Shown piece after piece: positions 25,814 to 34,521 of a stretch of DNA of 64,000 bases (position 1 is the first letter of the stretch; every line of letters starts with the position of its first letter). The notes beneath the pieces were generated by a model, which saw only the letters and a list, made by a program, of their open reading frames with translations, made no database searches and had not been told where the DNA came from. The DNA is taken from positions 1 through 64,000 of the forward strand of contig CAMAUV010000025.1 in NCBI GenBank assembly GCA_945861415.1, in the 5' to 3' direction. Source of the DNA: Akkermansia muciniphila. Lineage in GTDB: Bacteria; Verrucomicrobiota; Verrucomicrobiia; Verrucomicrobiales; V1-33. Made by a program: the position numbers and the translations under genes.

Positions 25814-26581
25814 ATGAAGCTGACCCTTCTCGCTGCCCTCTGCGCCACCGCGCTCGCCATGTGTTCCTGTAAGACCATCGACAGGGCGGGCGATGCGGTG
25901 CTTAACACCTTCCGGGGCAACCCGAAAACGGCGGAGGAGATTGCAGATACGTCGCTGCCCGCGGCATCGGTGAATCACAATACAGCAGTGATGACCCTCA
26001 ATGTTCTGGGCGCCAAACGCCGCGTGGTCATTCAGTTGGACCCGCAGTTGGCGCCGAAGACGGTCGCCAACTTCAAGAAGTTGGTAAACGCGGGCTACTA
26101 CAACGGGCTCGCTTTCCACCGTGCTCTTCATGGATTCCTTGTGCAGACGGGTGACCCCGCCACCCGCAGCGATGGCGATCGCTCGGCATGGGGTCTCACG
26201 GATATCGGTTATAAACTCGGTCCCGAAGTGAGCGGTAAGCACGTGAAAGGAGCGCTCTCCATGTCCCGCACGAATACCGCCATCGATAGCGGCGATCGGC
26301 AGTGCAGCGGCAGCCAGTTTTTTGTCATGCTCCGCAGCGACACCAAACTCGACGGCAACTACAACGTCTTCGGCAAAGTCACACAGGGACTGGAAGTGCT
26401 GGAGGCCATCGCCGGCATGACTGTGGACACCAACGACTGCCCGGCGAAGCGAATGGAGATTACGAGCCTGCGCCTCGTGCCGGTCGACAGCCCGGAGCTG
26501 CTCACGGGCGGCACTCAGGGAAGGATCAAGCCGGAAGGCGAAAAAGGCAAGGGGGGACGATTCTTTGGCCGCCTCTGGTAA
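25814..26581 (+). CDS. Peptidyl-prolyl cis-trans isomerase (cyclophilin type), exported
   Basis: A signal sequence (LTLLAALCATALA) followed by cysteines suggests a lipoprotein or periplasmic protein. The cyclophilin domain spans about residues 55-235, with FKKLVNAGYYNGLAFHRALHGFLVQTGD (the FHR and GFLVQ(T)GD blocks of the active site), ALSMSRTN and GSQFFVML. It would catalyse proline isomerisation during envelope protein folding. The mature N-terminal linker and the Gly/Lys tail are extra. The ATG at 25814 opens the signal peptide. Its TAA overlaps the sbcD start (TAATG), so the two are translationally coupled. Confidence 0.88.
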   Translation: MKLTLLAALCATALAMCSCKTIDRAGDAVLNTFRGNPKTAEEIADTSLPAASVNHNTAVMTLNVLGAKRRVVIQLDPQLAPKTVANFKKLVNAGYYNGLAFHRALHGFLVQTGDPATRSDGDRSAWGLTDIGYKLGPEVSGKHVKGALSMSRTNTAIDSGDRQCSGSQFFVMLRSDTKLDGNYNVFGKVTQGLEVLEAIAGMTVDTNDCPAKRMEITSLRLVPVDSPELLTGGTQGRIKPEGEKGKGGRFFGRLW

Positions 26582-27792
26582 TGGCTTTCACCGTGCTCCA
26601 CACCGCCGACTGGCACCTCGGCGTGCGGTTGCGGGAACTCGACCGCGAGGCTGAATACACCGCCTTCCTAGCTTGGCTCATTGGAGTGGCGGAAAATGAA
26701 GCCGCAGACCTCCTAGTTGTGGCCGGCGATGTCTTTGAGAGTGCCAATCCCCCGCAGTCCGCGTTCAAAATGTGGTATGACTTTCTGGCCGCACTGCGGC
26801 AGCGCTGTCCGCAGTGCGCGGTGGTAGCAGTGGCGGGCAATCATGACTCGCCCCACGTGCTGGAGTCCGCCTCCGCAGTGCTGGCTGGCATGGGTGTCTT
26901 TATTATCGGGGAGATGCCGGAGGATGCTGCGCGATGCGTGCGCGTTTATACTGATAAATCAGGAAAGCAGGCCCTTGCCCTTGCCGCAGTGCCTTTTTTG
27001 AGGGACCGCGACCTGCGCAGTGGTAGTGTGGACTTTTCTGCGGAAACAATCCAGACGCACCTGCGCGAAGGCATCCGGGCCTGCTACGATGCAGCCGGGG
27101 CCGCCCTCGCCGCACACCGCAGCGCCGGGCTTGCGATCATGGCCACCGGTCACCTCACGGTGGCCGGTGGCAGTGTCAGTGAGAGCGAGCGGGACATCCA
27201 TGTTGGCAATCTGGGGGCTGTGAGCGCGGAAATTTTCGGCACCGGATTTGATTATGTCGCCCTCGGCCACCTGCACCGGCCGCAGCGCGCCGGCAGTGAT
27301 GCCGTGCGCTACAGCGGGTCGCCCGTTGCCCTCAGTTTCTCCGAGTGGAAGGATGTGAAGGAAATACGGGTGCTGACTTTCGAAAACGGAGCGCTCAAAG
27401 CTACCCGCGGCCTGCCGGTGCCCGTCACCCGACCACTACTCCGTGTGCAGGCGTCCGTGGAAATGCTGGAGGCGGAAATCCTGATGATGCCGCTGCCGGA
27501 GTCCCCACTGCCTGCATGGCTGGAGGTCACCGTGAGCCCTACGGCCGAACCCGCCGCCGTGCTGGCAGAATGCATCCGTAAAGCCCTCACCGGACGGCGC
27601 GCGGAACTCCTCGCTCTGCGTCGCACCGGCGCCGCGACGGGCACCGCCAGCGCCGCGAGCGCCGAACTTCACGAACTGAAACCGGCGGAGGTCTTCGAGT
27701 CCCTCCTTAATGCCGGGCCCCTGCCCGGGGCCGAGCGCGCCTCGTTGCGGCTCACTTTTTCCCAGCTTTTGGACCAGCACTCCGCGGCCTGA
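26581..27792 (+). CDS. sbcD: SbcD-like DNA repair exonuclease subunit (Mre11 family)
   Basis: A 403-residue calcineurin-fold nuclease. Metal-binding motifs appear in order: LHTADWHLGVRL (Asp10, His12), VVAGDVFESA, VAGNHDSPHVL (Asn-His-Asp), ATGHLTVAGG and ALGHLHRPQ. SbcD works with the ATPase SbcC on hairpins and DNA ends. No sbcC follows here, so the partner lies elsewhere or the protein works alone. The ATG overlaps the stop of the cyclophilin gene by one base. The C-terminal part (DNA capping domain) is present but divergent. Confidence 0.88.
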   Translation: MAFTVLHTADWHLGVRLRELDREAEYTAFLAWLIGVAENEAADLLVVAGDVFESANPPQSAFKMWYDFLAALRQRCPQCAVVAVAGNHDSPHVLESASAVLAGMGVFIIGEMPEDAARCVRVYTDKSGKQALALAAVPFLRDRDLRSGSVDFSAETIQTHLREGIRACYDAAGAALAAHRSAGLAIMATGHLTVAGGSVSESERDIHVGNLGAVSAEIFGTGFDYVALGHLHRPQRAGSDAVRYSGSPVALSFSEWKDVKEIRVLTFENGALKATRGLPVPVTRPLLRVQASVEMLEAEILMMPLPESPLPAWLEVTVSPTAEPAAVLAECIRKALTGRRAELLALRRTGAATGTASAASAELHELKPAEVFESLLNAGPLPGAERASLRLTFSQLLDQHSAA

Positions 27793-27863
27793 GCCGCCCG
27801 TGTGCTTCACCTTGCCAAGAGGCAAACCTGCGGGATGATAACATGCTCCTCATATCATCCCGC

Positions 27864-29525
27864 ATGTCCAAAAACCTCAGCTATCTCTCCTCCCGCAAGG
27901 GTGTCGAAAAAAATGTCTTCGAGCGCATGGTTGCCGCCGCTGACGCCCGCGGCACGGCGGAGACTCCGGACTTCGTGCAGAAGCTCGGCAAGGAATCCCT
28001 CTTCGGCGATGCCCACACACTCGGCGCAGTTTCGGCTTATGACTTTCTGAAGGCGGAAAATGCGGACAAAAAAGTCTTCCTCTGCAACGGCTCGGCCTGC
28101 CTCTGCGCCGGCACGCAAAAACCACTGCACGACAAGCTGCACACGCACTTTAAAGAAGAGGAGATCGGTCATATTTGCTGTCTCGGCCGCTGCCACGAAG
28201 GCGGCGCTTTTCAATTCAAAGGCCACAACTACTCAGGCCAGAGTGATGCTGCCCTAGAAACGTTGGTCACTACGGGTGAGGGCGATGCTGCGGACCGCTA
28301 CGCTGTAGTCGGCTTGCTGCAGCCCGCGGTGCTCACTGCGGACTTCCCCGGTGTCGAGGCTTATTATGCGCCGTTTCGCGGGCTGCTGGGTAAAGACCGC
28401 GGTTGGCTGGCCGCGGAACTGAAAGCGTCCGGGCTGCGTGGACGTGGCGGTGCGGGATTCCCGCTGCATTTCAAATGGCAGAGCTGCCGTGAAGCGCCCG
28501 GTGCATTGAAGTACATCGTCTGCAACGCCGACGAAGGCGATCCCGGTGCCTATATTGACAAGTATCTCATGGAGCAGCGACCGCACAGCGTGCTGCTTGG
28601 CATGATGGTGGCCGGGTGGTTTGCCGGAGCAGAAACCGGCATCCTATACATCCGCGCTGAATATCCGGACTCCGTGCGCATTGTGGACGAAGCCATCGCT
28701 GAACTGCACGCCGCCGGATTGTTAGGACAGGATATTCTCGGCAGCGGATTCAACTTTTCGCTCAAGACTATCAAAGGCGCTGGAGCTTACATTTGCGGGG
28801 AGGAAACGGCACTGCTTTCCAGCCTCGAAGGCCAGCGCCCGGAGGTCCGCACTCGCCCGCCTTTCCCCACCATCGAAGGCCTCTTTCGCAAACCCACCAT
28901 TGTGAACAACGTGGAGACCTTCGCCAATCTGCACGCCATCCTCACCATGGGCGGCGCGACCTACGCGAAAACCGGCACGCCTCTGAGCAGCGGCCCCAAG
29001 CTGCTGTCGCTCGACTCCCATTTTGCCAAGCCCGGAATCTACGAAGTCGCGATGGGAACCCCGCTGCGCACCGTGGTGGACGCTGCAGGAGGATTCAAAA
29101 ACAAAGTGAAAGCAATTCAGGTTGGCGGCCCGCTCGGCGGTCTGCTGCCGGTGGAAAAGATCGACTCGCTCACAGTTGATTTTGAATCCTTCAAAAACGC
29201 CGGCTTCCTTCTCGGCCATGCCGGAGTCGTCAGCATCCCTGATTGGATGCCAATGATCGAATACATTGAGCATCTCTTCAAATTCACCGCCGACGAAAGC
29301 TGCGGCAAATGCTTCCCGTGCCGCCTCGGCAGCACCCGCGGTAAGGAGCTCATCGCCAAAGCGCGCACGGACAGCAGCTACCAGATCGACCGCGAACTGA
29401 TCACGGACCTTCTTGATACCATGGAGCAAACCAGCCTCTGCGCCCTCGGCGGTGGCGTGCCCCTGCCAATCAAGAACGCTCTTCATTACTTCGCCGAAGA
29501 ACTGGAGCCGTTCTTTAAGAAGTAG
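27864..29525 (+). CDS. NuoE/NuoF-fusion type NAD(H)-dependent diaphorase subunit, orphan
   Basis: The protein (about 553 aa) joins a thioredoxin-like [2Fe-2S] domain (CNGSACLCAG, then CCLGRCHEGG, about 70-120) to a NuoF-type core. The core shows GLRGRGGAGFPLHFKW for FMN/NADH binding, CNADEGDPGAYIDK, an SLBB region, and CGKCFPCRLG plus TSLCALG for a [4Fe-4S] cluster. This resembles HoxF, HndC and the beta subunit of NAD-dependent formate dehydrogenases. No hydrogenase, formate dehydrogenase or Nuo gene is adjacent, so its electron partner is unknown. The ATG at 27864 was preferred over 27843. Confidence 0.85.
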   Translation: MSKNLSYLSSRKGVEKNVFERMVAAADARGTAETPDFVQKLGKESLFGDAHTLGAVSAYDFLKAENADKKVFLCNGSACLCAGTQKPLHDKLHTHFKEEEIGHICCLGRCHEGGAFQFKGHNYSGQSDAALETLVTTGEGDAADRYAVVGLLQPAVLTADFPGVEAYYAPFRGLLGKDRGWLAAELKASGLRGRGGAGFPLHFKWQSCREAPGALKYIVCNADEGDPGAYIDKYLMEQRPHSVLLGMMVAGWFAGAETGILYIRAEYPDSVRIVDEAIAELHAAGLLGQDILGSGFNFSLKTIKGAGAYICGEETALLSSLEGQRPEVRTRPPFPTIEGLFRKPTIVNNVETFANLHAILTMGGATYAKTGTPLSSGPKLLSLDSHFAKPGIYEVAMGTPLRTVVDAAGGFKNKVKAIQVGGPLGGLLPVEKIDSLTVDFESFKNAGFLLGHAGVVSIPDWMPMIEYIEHLFKFTADESCGKCFPCRLGSTRGKELIAKARTDSSYQIDRELITDLLDTMEQTSLCALGGGVPLPIKNALHYFAEELEPFFKK

Positions 29526-29678
29526 GGCAGAACAGCCATCGATCAGCGTCCCGTGAAACGAAAGATTCAGTAGGTGGCAGCAATCGTCCTCGTGCCGTAC
29601 TTCCTGAGTTACACAATTCTTTCTGCCTTCGGGAGGTATGGGCCATGAATCATCGGCCTCGCCGGAGTTAAACGCTAA

Positions 29679-29870
29679 AGGTGGTCTCCAAAAGGTTTTA
29701 CAGAGAACTACCGGCCGAATAAGTTTCTGCCCATCTTCTACTTTCCGCTGCACCAGTTGGATATTCGCGTATGGCACAAGCCCTGTTGGTGTGGAGACAC
29801 CAAGTATCCGATCAATGAAGTGCCGCCTGAGCGGATCGGGGAGGTATATGAGGCGTTGAGTGAACCTTGA
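29679..29870 (+). pseudogene. Possible gene remnant in the purE upstream region
   Basis: One frame reads as credible protein for about 60 codons, with NYRPNKFLPIFYFPLHQLDI, then WHKPCWCGDTKYPINEVPPE, and ends at a TGA (29868-29870). There is no plausible start: a stop precedes it at 29676. The rest of 29526-29970 shows nothing else. I do not recognise a family; it may be the 3' end of a lost gene. Confidence 0.4.
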
Positions 29871-29970
29871 CCTGCGATTACCCGCAGGAATTCCAAAACC
29901 CCATCATGGCAGCAGGCTCTCTTGACGGAATGCTGCCGCCGCCGCATGGCGGAAAAAGCCCTTCACTGCC

Positions 29971-30486
29971 ATGCCCAACAAAACACCCTCTGCCACCGCC
30001 CGTCCACTTGTGGGCATTATCATGGGCAGCATCTCCGACTGGGACACCATGCAGTATGCCGCCAAGGTGCTCAGCGATTTTGAAGTGCCGCACGAAGTCC
30101 GCGTGGTGAGCGCTCACCGCACTCCGGAGTTGCTCTACCAATATGCCACCACCGCCGAGTCCCGTGGCCTGCGCTGCGTAATCGCCGGAGCTGGCGGCGC
30201 AGCGCATTTGCCAGGCATGACCGCAAGCATGACTTCCCTGCCCGTGCTCGGAGTGCCGGTCGAGAGCAAGGCGCTGAGGGGCATCGACAGTCTGCTGAGC
30301 ATTGTGCAAATGCCCGGGGGCGTGCCGGTGGCCACCTTCGCGATCGGTAAGCCCGGCGCGACCAATGCCGGACTTTTTGCCGTGGCCCAACTGGCCTCCA
30401 CTGACAAGTCGCTGGCGAAGAAACTCAAGGCCTTCCGGGCGCGCCAGACCGCCAAAGTTCTGGAAACGCAGTCCCAGCTTCCTTGA
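29971..30486 (+). CDS. purE: N5-carboxyaminoimidazole ribonucleotide mutase
   Basis: PurE, 171 residues, in purine synthesis: it converts N5-CAIR to [17 protein letters not shown] is the SxSDW phosphate-binding loop, [15 protein letters not shown] is the SAHR(T/M)P block with the catalytic His, and [20 protein letters not shown] and [18 protein letters not shown] complete the set. Length is normal for class I PurE. It is fused by overlap to purK, which confirms the class I (N5-CAIR) pathway. Confidence 0.95.
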   Translation: MPNKTPSATARPLVGIIMGSISDWDTMQYAAKVLSDFEVPHEVRVVSAHRTPELLYQYATTAESRGLRCVIAGAGGAAHLPGMTASMTSLPVLGVPVESKALRGIDSLLSIVQMPGGVPVATFAIGKPGATNAGLFAVAQLASTDKSLAKKLKAFRARQTAKVLETQSQLP

Positions 30487-31637
30487 TGAAAAAAGGTATC
30501 CTCCAGCCCGGACAAACCATTGGGATCGTCGGCGGCGGTCAGCTCGGCCGCATGGCTATCCGCGAGGCGCGCCGCAGCGGCTACCGCACGCTTGTCTTCA
30601 CCGACGAGCCGCCAGGATCTCCTGCCGGACAGGTGGCGGACGGGGAGATCAACGCCAGCTATTTCGATGAGGACGCGCGTATCAAATTCATCCGCGAGGT
30701 GGATGTGGTCACGGTGGAGTTTGAAAACATCCCCGGGCCTTTTCTCGCCGCGCTGGAGGAGAAAATGGGCGTGCATCCCTCGCGCACCGCGGTGGAGATT
30801 TGTCAGAACCGAGAGCGTGAGAAGACATGGCTGAAGAAGAACAAGATCCCGTGCGCGGACTTCCGCGTGGTGAAAAATGTGGAGGAACTCGCGGTTGCCG
30901 TGGCGGAGCTAGGCACTCCCTGCGTGATCAAAACCGCAGCCTTTGGCTATGACGGCAAGGGCCAGCAGAAGCTCACCGGAGGTGAAAATCTCAGCGCCGT
31001 TTGGGAATCCCTTAGCGCCCCGCGTGCCGTCGTGGAGCAGTGGGTGGACTTTGTTATGGAAATCTCCGTTGTGTGCGCCCGCGGGCAGGATGGATCGTTC
31101 GTTCACTTCCCGCCCTGCGAAAACATTCACGCCCGCCACATTCTCGACATCACCATCGCCCCGGCACGAATCGAGCCCGCGCTCACCGACGAAGCTGGAA
31201 AGCTGGCGGAAAACATTGCCGCTGCTCTGAAATACTGCGGGACGCTCGCAGTGGAAATGTTCGTGCGCCGGGACGGAAAGCTGCTGGTGAACGAACTGGC
31301 CCCGCGCCCGCACAACTCTGGGCATCACACGATTAATGCATGCGTGACCAATCAGTTCCAGCAGCAGCTCCGCACCGTGGCCGGGTTGCCACCGGGCGAT
31401 GCCCGCCAGCACACACCGGCCGTCATGGTGAACCTGCTGGGAGATCTCTGGCCGGCGCCGGACAAGCACCCTGACTGGACGCCCGTGCTGAGGCACCCGC
31501 GCGCCTTCTTGCACCTTTACGGGAAGAAGTCGGCCCGCGAACGCCGCAAAATGGGACACTTCACCTTGCTTGGGGAAACGCCGGATGCCGCGCTGGCCGA
31601 TGCCCGCGCCATCCGCCGCGAACTGGGCATGGAATAA
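30486..31637 (+). CDS. purK: N5-carboxyaminoimidazole ribonucleotide synthase
   Basis: An ATP-grasp enzyme of 383 residues that makes N5-CAIR from AIR, bicarbonate and ATP. GIVGGGQLGRMAIREA (about 12-27) is the N-terminal signature. VTVEFENIP, CVIKTAAFGYDGKGQQ and the later EMFVRRDGKLLVNELAPRPH are ATP-grasp metal and nucleotide motifs. The start codon overlaps the purE stop by one base (TGATG), so the pair is coupled. A TTG one codon earlier is possible but unlikely. Confidence 0.95.
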   Translation: MKKGILQPGQTIGIVGGGQLGRMAIREARRSGYRTLVFTDEPPGSPAGQVADGEINASYFDEDARIKFIREVDVVTVEFENIPGPFLAALEEKMGVHPSRTAVEICQNREREKTWLKKNKIPCADFRVVKNVEELAVAVAELGTPCVIKTAAFGYDGKGQQKLTGGENLSAVWESLSAPRAVVEQWVDFVMEISVVCARGQDGSFVHFPPCENIHARHILDITIAPARIEPALTDEAGKLAENIAAALKYCGTLAVEMFVRRDGKLLVNELAPRPHNSGHHTINACVTNQFQQQLRTVAGLPPGDARQHTPAVMVNLLGDLWPAPDKHPDWTPVLRHPRAFLHLYGKKSARERRKMGHFTLLGETPDAALADARAIRRELGME

Positions 31638-31706
31638 AGCGCCTTACCGCCGCGCAGAGACTCCGGGTTGCAATCTGCACGTATGGCCAGAGGCTCGGGG
31701 CCCTTT

Positions 31707-32747
31707 ATGTCCGAGCCCGCTGCCCAATCTCCCAATTCCGGTCCGTGGTGGGTTTGGGCCGATGTGCTGGGCCTTTATGCGGTGGCTACCGCGCTGGTAT
31801 GGATGAAACTCTTCGCATGGTCCTGCCGTGCCCGGATGAGCTGGGAGGAATACGCCGTGCTCGGTTCTGTGGTCTGGATCCTCTACATGGCTGAGCGGAT
31901 AATCGACGGATTGGTGTGGGAAGGACTGCGCCAGGAGCGGCACACAATTGCCGCCCGCCGCTGGCGGGGGCTTCTGTCACTGATACTGGCACTCTCTGCC
32001 GGAAGCGCTCTGCTGCTGCTCTATCGCATTCCCCAGTCTGTGTCCATGACGGGGCTGAAGCTTGGCGCGGGAGTGGCGGTTTATTTCATGCTGACATGGG
32101 TTATTCGCAAAAACCTCGCCGGTCTGACCGGTGGGCTCGTCGCGTGCGGCTGCATGGCGGTGGCCCTCATGCAGGGAAACCTACTCCGCATGGACCCGGG
32201 CGCCGGAGCAGCTGAACTGTGGCCGCATCTCTGGCGCGGGGCTCTCGCTGGAGTGCTGCTTACCGTGGTGCTCGTCTATATGCGTCGCTCCGGAGCGCCC
32301 GCTCCATGGCTGCTGCCCCGCAAATTTGTGAGCGGATGGATCTTTGCCATGGGAACAGCGCTCGCTCCCTTTTCCCATCTGATGTTGTGGTATGAACTCC
32401 TCTTCAGCCCGCCGGTGCTCATTTTAGGAGCCGTCTGCGCCGTGAAGTCTATCGGCATCCGTCTTGTGGAGGCAGCGAGGGAGGAGCAGCCAAATTTTGA
32501 AGTGGCACTCATCCAGAGACTATACCCGTGGATCATGATTATAGTGACCACAGGCGCCCTCACTGAATGGTATGCCAGCTACGCCATCGCCCGGCCGCTG
32601 CATGGCGCCGCCGCCGCCGCCGCCCTTCTCCTAGTAATCCTCTACGCCCTCCGCCGACGAATTTCCGTGCCCCTTTACCGCGCACTCGCCGCTGCCGCCG
32701 TCATCGTGCCCGCTGCCGCCGCCACGGCTTTCTTCCTGAAGAAGTGA
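31707..32747 (+). CDS. Polytopic membrane protein of unknown function
   Basis: About nine hydrophobic helices fill this 346-residue protein, starting with WADVLGLYAVATALVW. The loop after the second helix has YMAERIIDGLVWEGL, which recalls the Asp-rich loop of UbiA prenyltransferases (DRxxD), but the second Asp motif is not evident, so the similarity is weak. It follows purK by 69 bp. The ATG at 31707 has a GGGG element seven bases upstream; ATGs at 31683 and 31668 are alternatives. Confidence 0.55.
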   Translation: MSEPAAQSPNSGPWWVWADVLGLYAVATALVWMKLFAWSCRARMSWEEYAVLGSVVWILYMAERIIDGLVWEGLRQERHTIAARRWRGLLSLILALSAGSALLLLYRIPQSVSMTGLKLGAGVAVYFMLTWVIRKNLAGLTGGLVACGCMAVALMQGNLLRMDPGAGAAELWPHLWRGALAGVLLTVVLVYMRRSGAPAPWLLPRKFVSGWIFAMGTALAPFSHLMLWYELLFSPPVLILGAVCAVKSIGIRLVEAAREEQPNFEVALIQRLYPWIMIIVTTGALTEWYASYAIARPLHGAAAAAALLLVILYALRRRISVPLYRALAAAAVIVPAAAATAFFLKK

Positions 32748-32890
32748 ATAAGGAGAGGTTCCGCGTGCCTTTATTTTCGTCGTCGCCTGCAACTCGGTCG
32801 TCTGTGTAGCGAGCACCTTGGGCTGTGCGCTGCCCACTATTCTGCGGGCCGGCAACCGGGTGGCGCGGAGCTACTGCTGCTGCATATTTA

Positions 32891-32920
32891 GGGCTTCGTC
32901 ATTCTGATTTGGCTGCGCCT
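32891..32920 (+). repeat. Dispersed repeat, copy 1
   Basis: The 30 bases starting GGGCTTCGTCATTCTG recur at 63605 with about three mismatches. A second shared segment (TCGTCATyCCCGGC) lies about 30-40 bases further on in both copies. It lies in the 319-bp gap between the membrane protein and the HtrA gene, which otherwise holds no gene I can see. Confidence 0.6.
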
Positions 32921-33066
32921 GTCTGAGTGTGACCGCTGCGTGATGTAGTTTCTAATTTCGTCATCCCCGGCACAGCTCTCGCCGTTCAGACACGTTCCCT
33001 GGTTCCAACGGCGCCTCTCCAGATGCTGCTTGCAAAGACGGGTCTTGGAGTCCAACCGCGTCTTCC

Positions 33067-34518
33067 ATGAACCGGGGATTGCGAGCTGCGTTACTATTCT
33101 CAGTGGCTGCGGGAGTAGCTTTTGGCTGCTTTTGGCTCCTCAACAACAAGCCCGCGGATACCACTGCGGACCCGCCGGCCTTGGAGCACCTGCCGCGGGT
33201 GGATCTGGGGCAGTTGCCGCTGAGTGTTTCCTTGAACAAGGAGCTGGAACTCATCGGCTCCCGGGTATTGCCGGGCGTGGTCAGCATTCAGGTGGACCGG
33301 CGTGGGCCTGCGCCTGCGCCGCTGCGCCCAAATACAAAAACGGTCCCGGCGAATGATGCTGCGGAGGAAGAGCCCTCGGTGGCTGCAGGAACTATCGTGC
33401 GCAAGGATGGTCTGGTGCTGACGAACTGGCACGTGGTGGCTGGGGCCGGAGACTCCATTCTTGTCACTCTTCACGGGGAGGAAAATGTCCGCCGCGCAAA
33501 GATCGTGGATCATGACGAATCTCGAGACCTTGCGCTGTTAAGGATTGAGCCTGTCAAGCCCGGTGAGGAATTTACGGCTCTTCGTTTCGGCGACAGCAGC
33601 AAAGTGCGCGTGTGCCACATGGTGTTGGCCATGGGCAGCCCGTGGGGACTGCGGGACACGGTGACGTTTGGCATTATCAGTCATGTAGCCCGCGTGGTGG
33701 GCGATACCTATACTGCTTTTCTGCAGACTTCCTGTGTCATCAATCCCGGCAACAGCGGTGGACCCCTTGTGAACTTGCAGGGGGATGTCGTCGGAATCAT
33801 CACGCGGAAGCTGCTGGGACCGGATGAGAAAGCCTCCGCAGAGGGCTACGGCCTCGCCATTCCCAGCAACGAAGCGCGCATCGTCATCGATAATCTGGAA
33901 AGGAAAGGTCCGCAGCCCTATGCTGGCCTGACGGTGGAGGACTGGCCGGAGCGTTATTGGCTCAAGCAGGAGGATCCGGAGGGAGTGATCGTGAGAGGTG
34001 TCTCGCAGCGTTCTCCTTCCGAAGCAGCGGGCCTGCGGGCGGGCGATATTATCGAATCCGTGGACGGGGAACGCGTGCCGGGTACGGCGGCCTTTTGGCG
34101 TGCGGTTCGCGCCCGCGGGGCAGGGGACTCTATGAAGGTGAGCGTCCGCCGCGGCGGTGAAGCGGTTCAGTTTTTCATTGTGCTGACCACGCTGCCGGAG
34201 CCCGCAAAGACGGTGGCGGTGGTGCGCGGAGTGACGCTACGGAAGTTGCACTCGTTTGAGCGCAGCCTGCTGGGAGTGATAGAGTCCACCGGTCTAAGGG
34301 TGGAGAGAGTGGACCCGGCTTCCCCGCTAGCGGGGATTCTCAGAGAGCGGATGAATATTCTGCATGCCGGCGGCAGTGGGGAGGGTGAACTCCTCGAAGT
34401 GGCGACGTTGGAAGAGTTTGAAAAAATGCTCACGGAATATTCGGCTACGGGCGGGGTCATCGTCACCGCGAGTTTCGGCGGGCCCTTAAAACCAATCTCC
34501 TTTCCTCCCATTCCCTGA
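33067..34518 (+). CDS. HtrA/DegP-family serine protease with PDZ domain
   Basis: An N-terminal anchor or signal (residues 5-25) precedes a trypsin-like domain with the full triad: His122 in LTNWHVV, Asp154 in SRDLALL and Ser230 in NPGNSGGPL. A PDZ domain follows (about 285-375, VIVRGVSQRSPSEAAGLRAG), and a divergent C-terminal domain may be a second PDZ. Such proteins handle misfolded envelope proteins. The gene starts alone and is followed by the DNA methyltransferase with only a few bases between. Confidence 0.9.
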   Translation: MNRGLRAALLFSVAAGVAFGCFWLLNNKPADTTADPPALEHLPRVDLGQLPLSVSLNKELELIGSRVLPGVVSIQVDRRGPAPAPLRPNTKTVPANDAAEEEPSVAAGTIVRKDGLVLTNWHVVAGAGDSILVTLHGEENVRRAKIVDHDESRDLALLRIEPVKPGEEFTALRFGDSSKVRVCHMVLAMGSPWGLRDTVTFGIISHVARVVGDTYTAFLQTSCVINPGNSGGPLVNLQGDVVGIITRKLLGPDEKASAEGYGLAIPSNEARIVIDNLERKGPQPYAGLTVEDWPERYWLKQEDPEGVIVRGVSQRSPSEAAGLRAGDIIESVDGERVPGTAAFWRAVRARGAGDSMKVSVRRGGEAVQFFIVLTTLPEPAKTVAVVRGVTLRKLHSFERSLLGVIESTGLRVERVDPASPLAGILRERMNILHAGGSGEGELLEVATLEEFEKMLTEYSATGGVIVTASFGGPLKPISFPPIP

Positions 34519-34521
34519 TGA

